Assembly (NCBI GenBank): GCA_037178625.1
Contig: CM074134.1
Span: 1,612,001 to 1,676,000, forward strand
Reading direction: 5' to 3'
Origin: Skeletonema tropicum
Lineage: Eukaryota > Bacillariophyta > Thalassiosirophyceae > Thalassiosirales > Thalassiosiraceae
DNA length: 64,000 bases
The position numbers were made by a program, and so were the translations under genes. The stretch's first letter is position 1. The number at the start of each line of letters is the position of its first letter. The notes beneath the pieces were generated by a model that saw only the letters and a list, made by a program, of their open reading frames with translations, was not told the origin of the DNA and did not search any database. Positions 1-10,255 of this stretch are shown here, one piece after another.

Positions 1-926
1 TTAAACGCTTCTTCGCATTGTTTATGCAGTGCCTGGCGTTTTGGGATTTTCTGTCCAAAGTTGTAACCAGTATCTGCTAGGTCACCAATGAATCGCACAA
101 TATCATCATAAAGAGAGAGGTCAACGCTATGGTTTTCTAACAGTTCCATGAGTTTGATGCCTGCTGCAGTACATGGTGCGACGGTGCCGTCGAAACGAAT
201 GGATTTGTCGCGATCGAATTCGTTTAAAATGGGAAAGATTGGTGGCAAGGTCGGCGCAGCAGTTGCTGAGTGGACATTTGCATTATATTCTGACTTTGCA
301 ATCGTCATATCGTCCTCATCCTCACGTTCATCATCATGGAATGCCTCATCCTCATCATTGACAGCGTTGGTCGCATCGGAACCAAACGTGATAGAGCAGT
401 CATCCTCATTGTCATTGGTCGCATCGGAACCAAACGTGATAGAGCAGTCATCCTCATTGTCATTTTCACTGTCGTCGTTGTAGTAAGGGGTAGTACCCTC
501 CATCTCATCGTCAGCCATGGTGCTGCGCTGGTTGTCATTGTTTGCACTATTACTAGAACTGTTAGTACTTGTAGTCGTCGTTGTGGTAGTCGTCATTTGT
601 CTCAGTTGGGAGACATAGCTGGCCTTATGCGCGGTGTGGCGTTGCTCCACAACTGAGCCCTCTACAGCTGCCTTTTGACTTGTGATCCACTGTCGTTGTT
701 GATGCATAGAAGAGTCCTGTTGCAAGTTCATTGCAGAGTGGTGAGTGTCTGCAATTGCTGCTGCCGAGTTGTGATACACTCTTTGGGTCGACACGTGTTT
801 CTGAAATTTGATACATTGCCGCACATGACGGCCATATGCTCTGGGGCCGAAGGAGTTGCCACAAACACATGTTCGCTGCTGTTGTTGGGACGACGGCTTC
901 TTCTTGCGTTTGTTGGTTGACTTCAT
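1..926 (-). CDS. Zinc-finger protein, transposase-like, 5' part only (runs off window start)
   Basis: An open frame of 308 codons starts at the ATG at 926 and continues past base 1 without a stop. The N-terminus is basic and Gln-rich, followed by a C2HC-type finger (Cys-x-Cys, then His and Cys about 12 and 17 residues on, roughly residues 20-38). A Thr/Ser-rich linker and a long acidic Asp/Glu region follow, then a folded-looking segment containing ELLENHSVDLSLYDDIVRF. A Cys/His finger followed by an 'L.LYDDIV' segment recalls the N-terminal part of Plavaka/KDZ-type transposases, but the catalytic part lies outside the window, so this is only a suggestion. It is divergent from the host gene starting at 1228, about 300 bp away. 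Confidence 0.5.
   Translation of the reverse strand, partial: MKSTNKRKKKPSSQQQQRTCVCGNSFGPRAYGRHVRQCIKFQKHVSTQRVYHNSAAAIADTHHSAMNLQQDSSMHQQRQWITSQKAAVEGSVVEQRHTAHKASYVSQLRQMTTTTTTTTSTNSSSNSANNDNQRSTMADDEMEGTTPYYNDDSENDNEDDCSITFGSDATNDNEDDCSITFGSDATNAVNDEDEAFHDDEREDEDDMTIAKSEYNANVHSATAAPTLPPIFPILNEFDRDKSIRFDGTVAPCTAAGIKLMELLENHSVDLSLYDDIVRFIGDLADTGYNFGQKIPKRQALHKQCEEAF
369..464 (-). repeat. 48-bp in-frame tandem duplication inside the left-edge gene
   Basis: Two near-perfect 48-bp copies (369-416 and 417-464) encode the 16-residue unit TNDNEDDCSITFGSDA twice within the acidic region. The period is a multiple of three, so the frame is kept. Confidence 0.9.
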
Positions 927-1227
927 TGTCGGGATTAAGATCAATGTTAATAAGACAGCTTACAGTGATGAATAAATGATATAGGAATGCTGAAGCATGT
1001 GAAAGGAATGTGAAATGCGCCCTCATGCCCTCCAACGCACACCCAACGCATTGATCTTGTTGCTGTAGAAATTTGAAAAATAGGTACTTATTCCTACATA
1101 AATAGTGCGAATCCTGGGAGAAAGGCGAACCATGAAGTTATCGGATATATCGTTTCAAATCAGCAATGCAATCAGAATGCTCATTTTATGCAATCGGTCG
1201 TTACATGAACCTACATAATCATAGGTG
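927..1227. promoter_or_regulatory. Intergenic region between two divergent genes
   Basis: About 300 bp separates the left-edge gene (start 926, minus) from the split host gene (start 1228, plus), so it should contain both promoters. It is AT-rich from 950 on. No specific element is recognised. Confidence 0.4.
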
Positions 1228-1310
1228 ATGGCCGCTCCACTCAGCAAAAGGTTGACACAGATGATGTCGTCATTCACCACCCCACCAGACGCAAAGAAGC
1301 GGCGGCGTGA
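1228..1310 (+). pseudogene. Host gene, first 83 bp of coding sequence, split by element E1
   Basis: An ATG at 1228 (in-frame stop just upstream at 1222) opens a frame that reads MAAPLSKRLTQ and ends in KKRRR at 1310, where E1 begins. The frame resumes exactly at 10256 with residues DNESDNVGDGG and continues into the rest of the gene (10256-10815, intron, 10941-11722). The three coding segments total 1425 bp, a multiple of three, giving a 474-residue protein when E1 is ignored. This locates the insertion to the base, between A (1310) and T (10256), with nothing duplicated or lost. The gene is disrupted in this allele. Confidence 0.85.
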
Positions 1311-1347
1311 TCGGCCCTCGGGGCCCCCGTTCATGGAGTGCAGAGCA
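1311..1347 (+). repeat. E1 5' terminus: TC plus GC hairpin and TGCAGAGCA motif
   Basis: After the terminal TC, GGCCCTCGGGGCC (1313-1325) can fold into a 5-bp stem with a TCG loop. Its inverted partner lies near the 3' end at 10175-10187. The nonamer TGCAGAGCA (1339-1347) recurs in the same orientation near the 3' end at 9983 and 10076. Confidence 0.8.
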
Positions 1348-1417
1348 GCGTAATAGGGGGCCGCAGGTGCCCTTCTATTACAGGTGGGAAAATTCATTAT
1401 TTTTCACCCCCATTATT

Positions 1418-1556
1418 CTACAGAGTTATAGGTAGGAATCAGTACATGTGTTTTTTAGTGAGAAGGTTTACTTTAGGGACACGTAGAGTCCTCGGTAGAG
1501 ACTACCGGCGTAGGATCTGTATGTGTTCCTATGTAGAAAGCAAGAAGTACCTGTTG
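1418..1556 (+). promoter_or_regulatory. Conserved 5' subterminal block shared by families A and B
   Basis: This non-coding stretch contains GGTAGGAATCAGTA, TAGTGAGAAGGTTTA, GACACGTAGAG and AGAAGTACCTG in the same order and similar spacing as 46352-46483 in the divergent element E4. Such conservation outside genes suggests a cis-acting role, for example recognition of the 5' end by Rep or a transcription signal. Function is inferred. Confidence 0.6.
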
Positions 1557-1800
1557 AAAGCGAGAAATTGACTGTACTAGATGCGCTTTTTGAGCATCTA
1601 AATCGGTCTGTACGAGAAAGAAATACAGGTTTTACACGGGCGTTAGTCGATTTAGTTTTTGTCTTTCTTCGTCACGAGAAAATGTCTTTTTGTAAAACTG
1701 TGCTTGATATATCGAATCGTGCGCTTGCAGATGTTTTACTGATCACCAGATGCAGACGCTTAATTGAGTTGTTGTATTCTTTGTGTTGAGAAAGTGTCTG

Positions 1801-1832
1801 TTTTGTAAAACTGTGCAGTGATCAATTTTACT
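1801..1832. repeat. Family A palindrome directly after the helicase stop codon
   Basis: Read on the minus strand, the helicase stop TAG is followed at once by an imperfect palindrome with arms GTAAAATTGATCA and CAGTTTTAC. A second, looser copy lies at about 1683-1745. The same class recurs in the introns of this family. Position just after a stop is compatible with a transcript 3'-end hairpin. Confidence 0.75.
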
Positions 1833-4669
1833 AATCACCAGATGAAGATCCTGCGAAGTAATCACTTGGGATTTCATGATCCTTCTTCGCTTCTTTCCAC
1901 TTCTTGTTCGGGTTGGTTATGATGTTGGTAATCCTGGTTGTCAGGTCTGTCCTGTCTTTGATGAAATTGCCCTTGATTGCTGCTGCGTACGATGTTTCTG
2001 TGATTTCTTCCAACTTTCTCTTGCTATACCTTGTCTTCGACTCTTCTGCCTTCCCCTCCAAGTATTTCACCCAATTTGCTCGCTTCTTGTACGATTCGCA
2101 GAACTGGCCATTTTGCTTTCTCTTGCAATTTTTTAATCGGTTCGTTGAAATGTTGCTTCCGGTCCAGTATATGGCACTGTCCGACGGGTATGCTTGATCT
2201 TTGGAGCCAAGTGTTTTGCCTCTGCTGGTAGCCACGTACATTGTTCCAAGAAACTTGCTAATCTCCCACAACTCATCTGCTGGATCTATTATCATGCGGT
2301 TCCAGCGGTCTCCTTTGTCGAATCCAGCTTCGAGTCCTTGACAGCGGTGGATGGTGATGGCGTAGGCAATTTGCAATGGCATGAATAATGCGGTGCAGCA
2401 TCCTCTGTTGCAAATCTGCTCGTAGGGTGGGATTGGCACGTGCTGTGCGCAATAAGTTGGGGTAGGATGCATTTGTATCAGTATGAAATGAGTTAGTAGT
2501 GTTTTCGCAGAGAGTGGCAATTGTCTTGTGTCTTTCGTGTGTCAACTTTTACTCACCGTTGGGTTGTTCTTGTCCCATGGGTCCTCGCCTGGTGGTGGTT
2601 TGTATGTAGGGAAATCCACAACAATGTACTTCGGTAGGCTAACCTCACCTTTACCGTTTGGTCCAACGGAGCGATCCTTATCGTAAACGATCTCGACAAC
2701 TACCCCAATAGCTGAGACGTACAATCCTGAGTTGGGATCGATGTTGGCTGACTCCAAGCAAACATGTGCACCTACGCACACATCAAAGGTGTAGAATAGC
2801 CTCCTGCCGTAAAAGTGCGACTGGTATGCTGTGTTATTGCCCGCCATCCTGCTGCTGAATTGACACCTGAGCCTAGCTATTGGTACTTTCAGTCGTTCGT
2901 GTGTTTTGATCAGCATGTCTACATTTTTCTGGGACATATCGTCCCGTTTCGCGTATACCCACAACGTCTTTGGGTCATTTTCTACCTCTTCCCTCAGTTT
3001 TGGATGATATTTTCCGAGTTCGTCTATGTGTAGTTTGATCAGGCGCTTTGCATCCTCATCAGTCTGGTTCCCCACTCTCATCCTGTTCATGAGATCGCTA
3101 TCCTCCTTGTCTTTTGCTCTAAAATTCTTCGTCAACATGAAGACCACATCCGTCATCATCTCAGTCAAGATTTTGCTACCCTCGTAATCGCATATTTGAT
3201 TGTTTTTACTCTTTCCTGTCATTGTTTTTGGCCTATCGTTGTTGTGGTATTCGTGGTAGCCGTTTATTGCTCCCCCCTTGTTGGACGGTGGCAGCTGGTA
3301 GTCGTCACCGAAGAACAACACAACCGGGACACCGCCCCACCTCTCCCGTTTATTGTGCCCATTAAATGCGCAATCTCTCACATGCTCCTCTGCACCGAAT
3401 GTTACGTGTGAGCCCAACATGCTTCTTTCATCGACCATCAGTACGAGCAGCTCTTTCAGTTTATTGCACATTTCTTCTCTTCTTTTTGCGTCCAATGATT
3501 TGTAAGGTACCTGTACGTTAATTCCCAGAAGTGAGTGCAGCGTGCACCCTTTGACGTTGTACGCTGCGCTGCCTGAAGGAGCAGCAACCTGGACTGTCTT
3601 GTTCGAATCGGTCAGCTTCCTGATGATGGAAATGATGGTGTTAATTACCAGCGATTTCCCGCACCCACCCATTCCTGTAATTGTTGCTCGTAGCGGCTTG
3701 TAATCCTCGTCATTATCAAGGAATTTCACCACAGTATCGACAGTGGCGAGTACGATCATCGCCTGTTCCTCGGACAGTTCCTCGATGTTGTAACTTGATC
3801 CGTCAGATTTCGTGGGTATTGTTGCGCCTGAATGATCGTCCATCATGGCTCTGGCACGTTGCTCTCTGAGTTTGACTGTGTACTCCTCCCCTGGTATTGT
3901 TACGTCTCTTTCTCCATCAAACGAGCTCTTCGACCAATCGTGATTCAATCCTACGTCGATTTTCTTGCCCCCCAAAAGTAACTCATCCACTTTCCTATCA
4001 GAGAGTTGGGTCGAGTGCAAATGATTCAGGTGTTGATCTACCTCGTCATCGTCGAGCTCGTCAATGTTGACATCTGCTTGAATTGTCCCTTTTCTTGCCA
4101 CACATTCGATCCTTTTTTCTTGCGCGTATCTAACAGCTCTCTGGTATTCGGTCCAAACACTTGTAGGGACCTGTCTTTTCTGCAGCATCAACTTGAATGT
4201 ATTGATTGTTCTCTGTCTGTCGCGTAAATTAAGTGGTTTGTCGAAGCTCCATGGCTTGTGAAGTAACAACATTCCTCTTGCATAATCGTAGTCCACCGGG
4301 TAACGTGGTCTGCAATTGAGTCCTTTGGCGATGAGTATCCTGTTCATGCGTCTATTGCTGTCAGGGTCTATCATGAACTTTTTCCTACACCACTCCTTGT
4401 AAAAGTACTGATCCAAGGTCAGTTTGCTGTACTTTTCCTCCCTGCTTGCATAGCTATAGACCAAGTCGTTTGGCTTAGGGTCGGATGATTTTCGTAGCTT
4501 CAGACAATTCTGAACCGACACGTAAGTGATCACATCTGAACAGAGTGTTAAACTCAGCCTATCAATCTCGTGCACCGCCTCTTGTATGCTGATGAGCCTT
4601 TTGCTTGTCATCCAGTTCAGTGACATTTTCACCAATGTTTGGACACCACTTATATCCTCGGAGCTTTTG
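1831..4669 (-). pseudogene. PIF1-like helicase part of the Rep-helicase gene (E1), 5' part deleted
   Basis: Two exons, 4669-2557 and 2442-1831, are joined across a 114-nt GTGAGT...CACAG intron. The protein carries Walker A (GMGGCGKS), a Walker B-like motif (LMVDERS), the GDDYQLPP motif, LTKNFRA, and after the intron ITIHRCQG and ATSRGKTL, i.e. the PIF1/Helitron superfamily-1 helicase series. The first exon starts at an acceptor site (CCCAG at about 4671), homologous to the Rep-to-helicase acceptor at 49507 in E4, so the ATG at 4635 is unlikely to be the native start. The Rep and protease parts are gone. The upstream donor left by the deletion (4929) would splice in a different phase, so a normal product is not expected. 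Confidence 0.85.
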
Positions 4670-4734
4670 CTGGGAGGTGAGAATTAATAGTGGCGGTAGG
4701 TTGTGTTAGCAGTGGGGTTAACAGTGTTCGATTG

Positions 4735-4870
4735 TTTCAATTTGCAAAATTGTGCACTGCACAGTTTTACCAAAGTCGATGGCGGAATACAGTGAGGTTA
4801 CCCAGCGTAAGATTTTGTTTCAATTTGCAAAATTGTGCACCGCACAGTTTTACCAAAGAAGATGGCGGAA
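4735..4870. repeat. Tandem duplication carrying two family A palindromes (intron)
   Basis: Two copies about 80 bp apart each contain TTTGCAAAATTGTGCAC followed by GCACAGTTTTACC, a nearly perfect palindrome (4744-4771 and 4824-4854). They lie in the intron upstream of the helicase exon, between donor 4929 and acceptor 4669. Confidence 0.8.
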
Positions 4871-5754
4871 TACACAACTGCACTGAATTCAGTGTGAGAG
4901 ACAACTTTCATCTTCAGAGCACACTTACCTTTGCACAGTGCAGGTTTCCTCCGCCTGGAGCGAAGGAAACAATCCTCGTTTCACCGCTTTCTCCATGGCA
5001 TCCATCAGGTGGCAGCAGCACACAAATTTCAAGACACATGATTGTGCTCAATACATCGAGCAATGTGAAATACCAGTCAATCGAGCGATGTACTTTGTTG
5101 TATGAGTATTCGCATTCATAAATGAATTCGTCCATCACTCTTTTGATACGAGGATAGAAGGGTTCATTCGCAGCCATATACATGACATCAGCGACGAACG
5201 GCAGCAGTTTCTCCTCTGTGTTGAGAGCCACGTTATCAACTACACAAGCGAGTGCGTGGAGGATACTAAAAGTGTTCCTCGGTACCAACTTGTCACCGGT
5301 CGGCCTCTGAACATGATCCGCACCAGCTGTAATGATTTGTTTCAATCGCATCTTCTTTGCTAATTTCGACATTGCCAAATTGTCAACATCGTCCGTAACA
5401 GAAAAAGTTTCTTGATACTCATTTACAACGAGTTTCCTGAGTCGTTGTACACTATCAGCAATATCACCTCTTGCAATCAAATCAACAGTATCAACGAAGT
5501 CATTAGGATTGCCATTCGACTTAGACGAGGGAGGAGCAGTCTCAGTGACGTTCGATGGAGAGGAATGTGCCTTCGCTCGCGTCAAACTCTTGAAAACTTT
5601 GTTGTCAGGGGAGAGGTAATGGTGGTAAATAGTTCCGCGGGATTTGCCGCCCTTACGCTTGATACTCTTCCTTTTCCATCCATCCGAGAGATCTGAATGG
5701 GTGTAATCAACCCACTCATTCTCGCTATGTAGAAGGCAGTTGCATTTATTTATT

Positions 5755-5788
5755 AGGTAAAATTGTTCAGTGATCGATTATACTAAAA
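5755..5788. repeat. Family A palindrome inside MBD-gene intron 2 (E1)
   Basis: GGTAAAATTGTTCAGTGATC followed by GATTATACTAAAA forms an imperfect inverted repeat within the GTGAGT...CATAG intron (5848-5725). The same palindrome is in E2 (26534-26567) and E3. Confidence 0.7.
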
Positions 5789-6070
5789 TGATTCAATAAG
5801 CAAGCGATACTTAGTGCGGCAGTGCACATGCACACAAAATAAACTCACATGATAGTTGAATCAGGAGAGGCCTTCTCTCGGACAGGTACCGGTTTAGACT
5901 TTTTCGTGACAGCACCTTTCTCGGACAAATCCGGTTCATCATCATCTTGAACAGGTTGATCACGGGAGCCCGAATGAGTTTTGTCTTCAAGTACAAGTTT
6001 CCCGTTCTCATCACTGGTGTGAAGTTGAAGGTTGAAAAAAAAACTTGTAAGTAAAAAGGAAAGACAGAAT

Positions 6071-6102
6071 TTGTAAAACGGTACAATGAACAAAAATACC
6101 AA
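6071..6102. repeat. Family A palindrome inside MBD-gene intron 1 (E1)
   Basis: TTGTAAAACGGTACAATG followed by AACAAAAATACCAA lies within the GTAAGAG...CCAG intron (6140-6014). It is a weaker member of the same class. Confidence 0.6.
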
Positions 6103-6625
6103 AATCATTGAACCACACGAAGGTTAACCTTCTCTCTTACCAAAAATGCTCACAATTTGAAGTGTACGGCGCTTGGCTTGTACCTCCTTTCTGAGCAATA
6201 GCGGCAAACATTAAGAAGTTGACCGCTGCAGACACCAGATCATCTTTGTCAGTAGAATCAGTCTTACCAACTGGGACATTCGGGTAATGTTCAGACAGTT
6301 CATTCAGGATGTACTTGATTGACCCGACTTCAAAGACGGAAAGAGCAGAAAAGAGCAGTTGTTCCTTCTCCAACTTGGCAACGTCAAACCCATCGCCTAA
6401 TGCAACAGACGCTAGCAGCGAGAAGATACGATCGTCGGTACGCACCAAACGCCAATTGATGTCTGTTACGCTCAATGCAATGACAGGAGCCGACGGTTTA
6501 GCGGCAGTCTTGACCCCTGACGAAGTAAGACGTGCATCGACATTGCTCCGATTCCGCACGGCACGGAAGCCCTTACCATTACTACCAACGGTGGATATAA
6601 CTGGATTTGTGTTGCCAAACTTCAT

Positions 6626-7491
6626 TATTTATTCGGACAATGTAGAAATGTGATGATGTAAATGATGCAATGCATAATTTATGAGAGCTGTTGAACGGCT
6701 CGACAACGTACAAACTGCCTACATAACCGTCGCCAACGCACCAGCGCAATAATCAGCAGAGAACAATGCAATCAATAACCAACCACGTCATGAAGTAAAC
6801 GAGTTCCTTCGTAAGCTACGTCGGCAACACAAGATCTTGTGGTTCAACACATCGACAACACGTCGACAAAAAGATTCAGCTCAACACAAGACGTCGACGT
6901 GGAGTTAAGAACTGACGTATTGATCAGTACGTGGCCAAAGATCGGCAGTTATTCAAATGCAAACACGTCGGCAACCAACGTCGGCGTCTATTTAGACTTG
7001 CATCAATAGACGACTCGGCAGATAATGTAATTGAGCCAATGTCGACCTGAGTACTTGCTGCATGAACTTAAATACTTTTTTGTTCATTGGATTTTGCCAA
7101 CACCTGACTTCTGGTACTTTGTGACGTAAGACGATTGGAATCAAGTGTACTAATTCCTTAAGTAACGAAGTTTACCACGTCACTCAGAGAAAAAATGAAG
7201 AAAATAGATGGTGACGGGGATGCACACCGGAAAGAACGAAGAAGCTCATCGACAATCTGACTTAATTAGCCTGGAAAAGTCCTTTCTAGCACAAATCAAG
7301 CGATTTTTAGATCTAAATCATAAGATATAGCATCTAAATGACAATCAAAATGGGCATTTCAGCGGGGATAGGAGGGGGGAAAATCCCAACACTTCAAGTT
7401 TAAGTTCCGGAAGTAATTCAGAGCAAAGCACCGCACCCAACGAATCCGCCGCACAGATCTCGCATAAAACGCAACAGCGCTCCACCAAATC
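6626..7491. promoter_or_regulatory. Divergent promoter region of family A (E1)
   Basis: This 866-bp non-coding region separates the MBD gene (minus) from gene A (plus) and is retained almost unchanged in E2 (24831-25696) and most of it in E3 (about 38450-39285). It is rich in repeated ACGTCGAC and ACGTCGGCAAC words between 6800 and 6985. Position and conservation suggest a shared two-way promoter. The repeated words are candidate factor-binding sites (inference). Confidence 0.55.
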
Positions 7492-9842
7492 ATGACCGAC
7501 AAACAACATCCAACTGAACACGATAACGACGACACCATGAACTCACCTGAAGCTACAGATGCAACTGAATCTGCGGTTGAATCTGCAGCTGAAGCTGTGG
7601 ACGCAAAAAGCACGTTAAAGGAGACAACGAGTCCGCCGGACAACCAGATGAACACCCCCGGAAAGAATAACACACCTACCGATCATACTGCCGAGGCTGT
7701 CACCAGACCAACCACCAACAACGTTATCACCCCTGACAAACCAACAGCAGGTACAGAAACGACTACGCAGCAAGTCGAGGAAGATCGACCTGAGCATTAC
7801 ATCAAAGGCACAAATACGGGCCTGCCAACAAAAATTAGTGCTACGGTTTTCGTTTGCTTCACCCATTTGGATAAAGAAGGCAAATTGGTAGCGGAGAATG
7901 TAAATCAAGCGGTACCACAGCAAGAGAAGATACTCGGGCTATTGAAACTGGTGGCTACGGGTAAATCCGGCGACAACAAAGAAATGAACGACAGTCAGAT
8001 ACACTTACACTTCAGCAAGAAAGCAGCGGAGGATGATTCCGCGGAAGATTGCGTGAGTTTACTTTTGTTGAATCTGCGCAACGAACCATTTTGTAAAATT
8101 GATCACTGTACAAATTTGGGAATGTTGATTCGTTGATCGATTGCGATGTTGCACAGAACGAATTTGTAAATTTGATCACTGTACAATTTTGGTAATATTG
8201 ATTCGTCGATCGATTGCTGCAGCCAAACTACATCATGCTACTTGATTTGTATAATTGCTCACTGTGCGATTATACGAATATTGATTTATAGATCCGTTGC
8301 TGAACTCACAACTAACACTTGATTGATGCTACTCCACATTAATAACAGGAGAAGACAGAACCAGTCAATGCAACTCATATGTCATTGATTGCATCCAGTG
8401 AAGAAGCGAGGACTAGTGTGGCTTACGGATTGCCATTCACGTATGTTCCAGAGCTATCACACTTAATCGACGTACTCAACGGAGATGATGGTAGTGGCAC
8501 AGATGAAACGAAAAGAGAAATATCAGAGGCATTAACTGCTAATGTGACAACAGTCGAAGGTCAACGAAAGCTTTTGAGCACTGCAAGAAAGCACCATTGG
8601 CTAGATGAAAGTCAAAATGAAGTCAATGTGGCAGTCCAAGATGGTATCGAGGGATTTGGTCATTTCTACACTTCCTTCACTGCTTCATTGAAATTCTATG
8701 TCACAGCTGTTGAAGGCAACCACCGCTTGATAGCATTATTGGCAGCTCTGCTGCGATGCAAAGTGAAGAGAGAGTCAGGCTACTTCTTCAAGCCAAGCAA
8801 TCCCGGAGATCCGACGTTCTTGACCAATTCATTCGTAGGAATTGAAGATAACGAACATGACGCCATGGAGAATGCTCTTGAGAAATTGAAAAAATCGGAC
8901 AGTGATGCAATATTGAGCCACCCCTTCGACGCTCACATTACAGTAGCATCAAGGACTGCTACCGAATCTTTCCCCGCGCCTCACCTCGCGGAAACTCTTC
9001 TAGCCGAGAAAAGCAAGAACGTGAGCAAAAGGAAGCTTGGATCAACAGTACTAAATATATACAGAGGCTTAACTAAGCATAATTCTGTGAGAAGAGACCA
9101 TGAGGATTGGACTGAGAAGGAAGTTGGTACTAACGGTAAGATAGTCAGCAAAGGTAAAGTTTTGACCATAAAGGGGCTGAGAGCGCGAACGGCAAGGACA
9201 CTTGAAGAGTTTGAAGATGACCCAAGTTTCACCGAAGAGCCGCTCACTCAATACTACGAGAATCCAATGCGTGAATACGAGACGTGCCAAAACGAAGTGC
9301 AGCTCAGAGTTGATGGTGGAGGACCAAATGATGTACTCAAATTGCCTGTCAAGTGTAATATGGACAACTTCGGTTCTACAGGGAACTACCCGATGACTGT
9401 TGAGCACAGCATGGCCAGATTTTTCCCACTCGCGGTAGCGGTACAGTCATTGCTTGAAACTGATGGAATGCAGCTATTTACCTCAAAGCAGATAAGCGCA
9501 ATGTTGGCAGGCGGAATTATTATGCCAAGATCAGGAGTGAACACGATTGTGATACCCAAGGATGATACTGATGGAAAATACAATGACACGCCTAAACTAT
9601 GGGACAGGTCAGTTGAAGGGATCATGGCGACAAGTACTGCAGCGTTGGTCTACACAGTCGAGTCTGCCAAACTGTTCAACGCAGATGCCTTGCTTGATCA
9701 AACTTTAAATGCCTTCAGCATCATGTCGCAAACCAAAGATATGGCGAATGATTTGAGATTGAGTATTGGTAAGAACAAGCTTGGTATCATGATCCGAAAA
9801 CAAACAGTTGAGACGACGAATGACTGCCGGACAATGTACTAA
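7492..9842 (+). pseudogene. Gene A (EGNHR-motif protein), truncated copy in E1
   Basis: Exon 1 (7492-8052) and exon 2 (8349-9768) join in phase across a GTGAGT...ACAG intron holding three palindromes. The Thr/Asp-rich N-terminus is followed by a segment with TKISATVFVCFTHLDKEG. Exon 2 contains the conserved VEGNHRLIALLAALLRCK. The donor GTAAGA at 9769 remains, but a deletion soon after (near 9791) removes the third exon, so the frame ends at 9842 in unrelated 3' sequence. Protein sequence up to the break is the same as in E2. Full description under the E2 copy. Confidence 0.75.
8091..8276. repeat. Three family A palindromes within one intron of gene A (E1)
   Basis: Copies at 8091-8118, 8164-8191 and 8247-8276 have the pattern TTTGTAAA/ATTTGATCACTG followed by TACAATTTTGG or close variants. 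All lie in the 296-nt intron 8053-8348. Confidence 0.8.
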
Positions 9843-9843
9843 T

Positions 9844-10094
9844 TGGTATAAGTGTGCACAGCACAATTATATATAATTTGATCAGGCGCACTGCAATCTT
9901 CTCTCAAATCCCTACACAAATACTAGTGCCGATGGACAGATAGATGATTTTCACAATTCTAACACAATTAAAGACAACGTCATTGCAGAGCAACTTTATA
10001 GCCGTATTCTATTGTAAAGAGACTAATTGGTAAAATTGTGCACAGCACAATTATACCAATTAAGGCCAACGTCATTGCAGAGCAACTTTATAGC
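9844..10094. repeat. E1 3' subterminal repeats: palindromes and direct repeats
   Basis: Palindromes at 9844-9869 and 10024-10062 (arms TAATTGGTAAAATTGTGC and GCACAATTATACCAATTA) alternate with direct copies of CATTGCAGAGCAACTTTATAG at about 9980-10000 and 10073-10093. On the opposite strand the direct repeat reads CTATAAAGTTGCTCTGCAATG and is also present in E5. The regular arrangement near the 3' end suggests protein-binding sites used in transposition or transcript ending. Confidence 0.7.
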
Positions 10095-10174
10095 CGAATT
10101 CCGTTGTATAAAGACTACTGACAAGCCACACGGCAAATGGCCAACAGAGCAAGATGACGACACAATACTTTACA

Positions 10175-10255
10175 GGCCCCGAGGGCCCGCGCTGAACCCG
10201 CCACATACACCGCTGCACGCCACTACTATCGCACCATTCTGCGCGCCCCTGTTTA
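10175..10255 (+). repeat. E1 3' terminus: GC hairpin plus 68-nt tail
   Basis: GGCCCCGAGGGCC (10175-10187) is the inverted partner of the 5' hairpin but sits 68 nt inside the element end. The tail includes CGCA-CCATTC-TGCG, a small 4-bp stem about 11 nt before the terminus, and ends CCCCTGTTTA. An internal 3' repeat paired with a terminal 5' repeat is the asymmetric arrangement described for Helitron2/Helentron elements. The canonical Helitron CTRR end is absent. Confidence 0.75.

Larger units (their letters stand above)
4929..6625 (-). pseudogene. MBD/TAM-like domain gene (E1), 3' half deleted
   Basis: Exons 6625-6141, 6013-5849 and 5724-4929 match the E2 copy base for base in structure. The third exon holds the MBD-like domain (GWKRKSIKRKGGKSRG ... 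YLSPDNKVFKSL, about 5700-5590). The reading frame follows E2 to FAPGG and then switches to an unrelated GNLHCAK before a GTAAGTG donor, which marks the deletion point near 4945. The rest of the gene and everything up to the helicase exon are missing. Family A palindromes lie in both introns (6071-6102 and 5755-5788). See the E2 entry for the full protein. Confidence 0.75.
1311..10255 (+). mobile_element. E1: Helitron-like element, family A, internally deleted copy (8945 bp)
   Basis: Boundaries are fixed by the split host coding exon. The element starts TCGGCCC and ends CCCCTGTTTA and is flanked by A on the left and T on the right, without target duplication. From the 5' end it carries a helicase remnant (minus), a truncated MBD-like gene (minus), a divergent promoter, and a truncated gene A (plus). 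Compared with E2 and E4 it lacks the Ulp1 and Rep parts, the end of the MBD gene, the last exon of gene A and the two small 3' genes, so it is non-autonomous. Shared parts are almost identical to E2, which points to recent spread. Confidence 0.88.

Noticed and set aside
8981..9407. Minus-strand open frames inside gene A of E1 (and their E2 mirror)
   Set aside because: Opposite-strand shadows of a conserved coding exon; no conservation of their own.
10016..10062. tRNA or small RNA gene at the 3' palindrome
   Set aside because: The inverted repeat is a single hairpin without cloverleaf arms or box A/B sequences.
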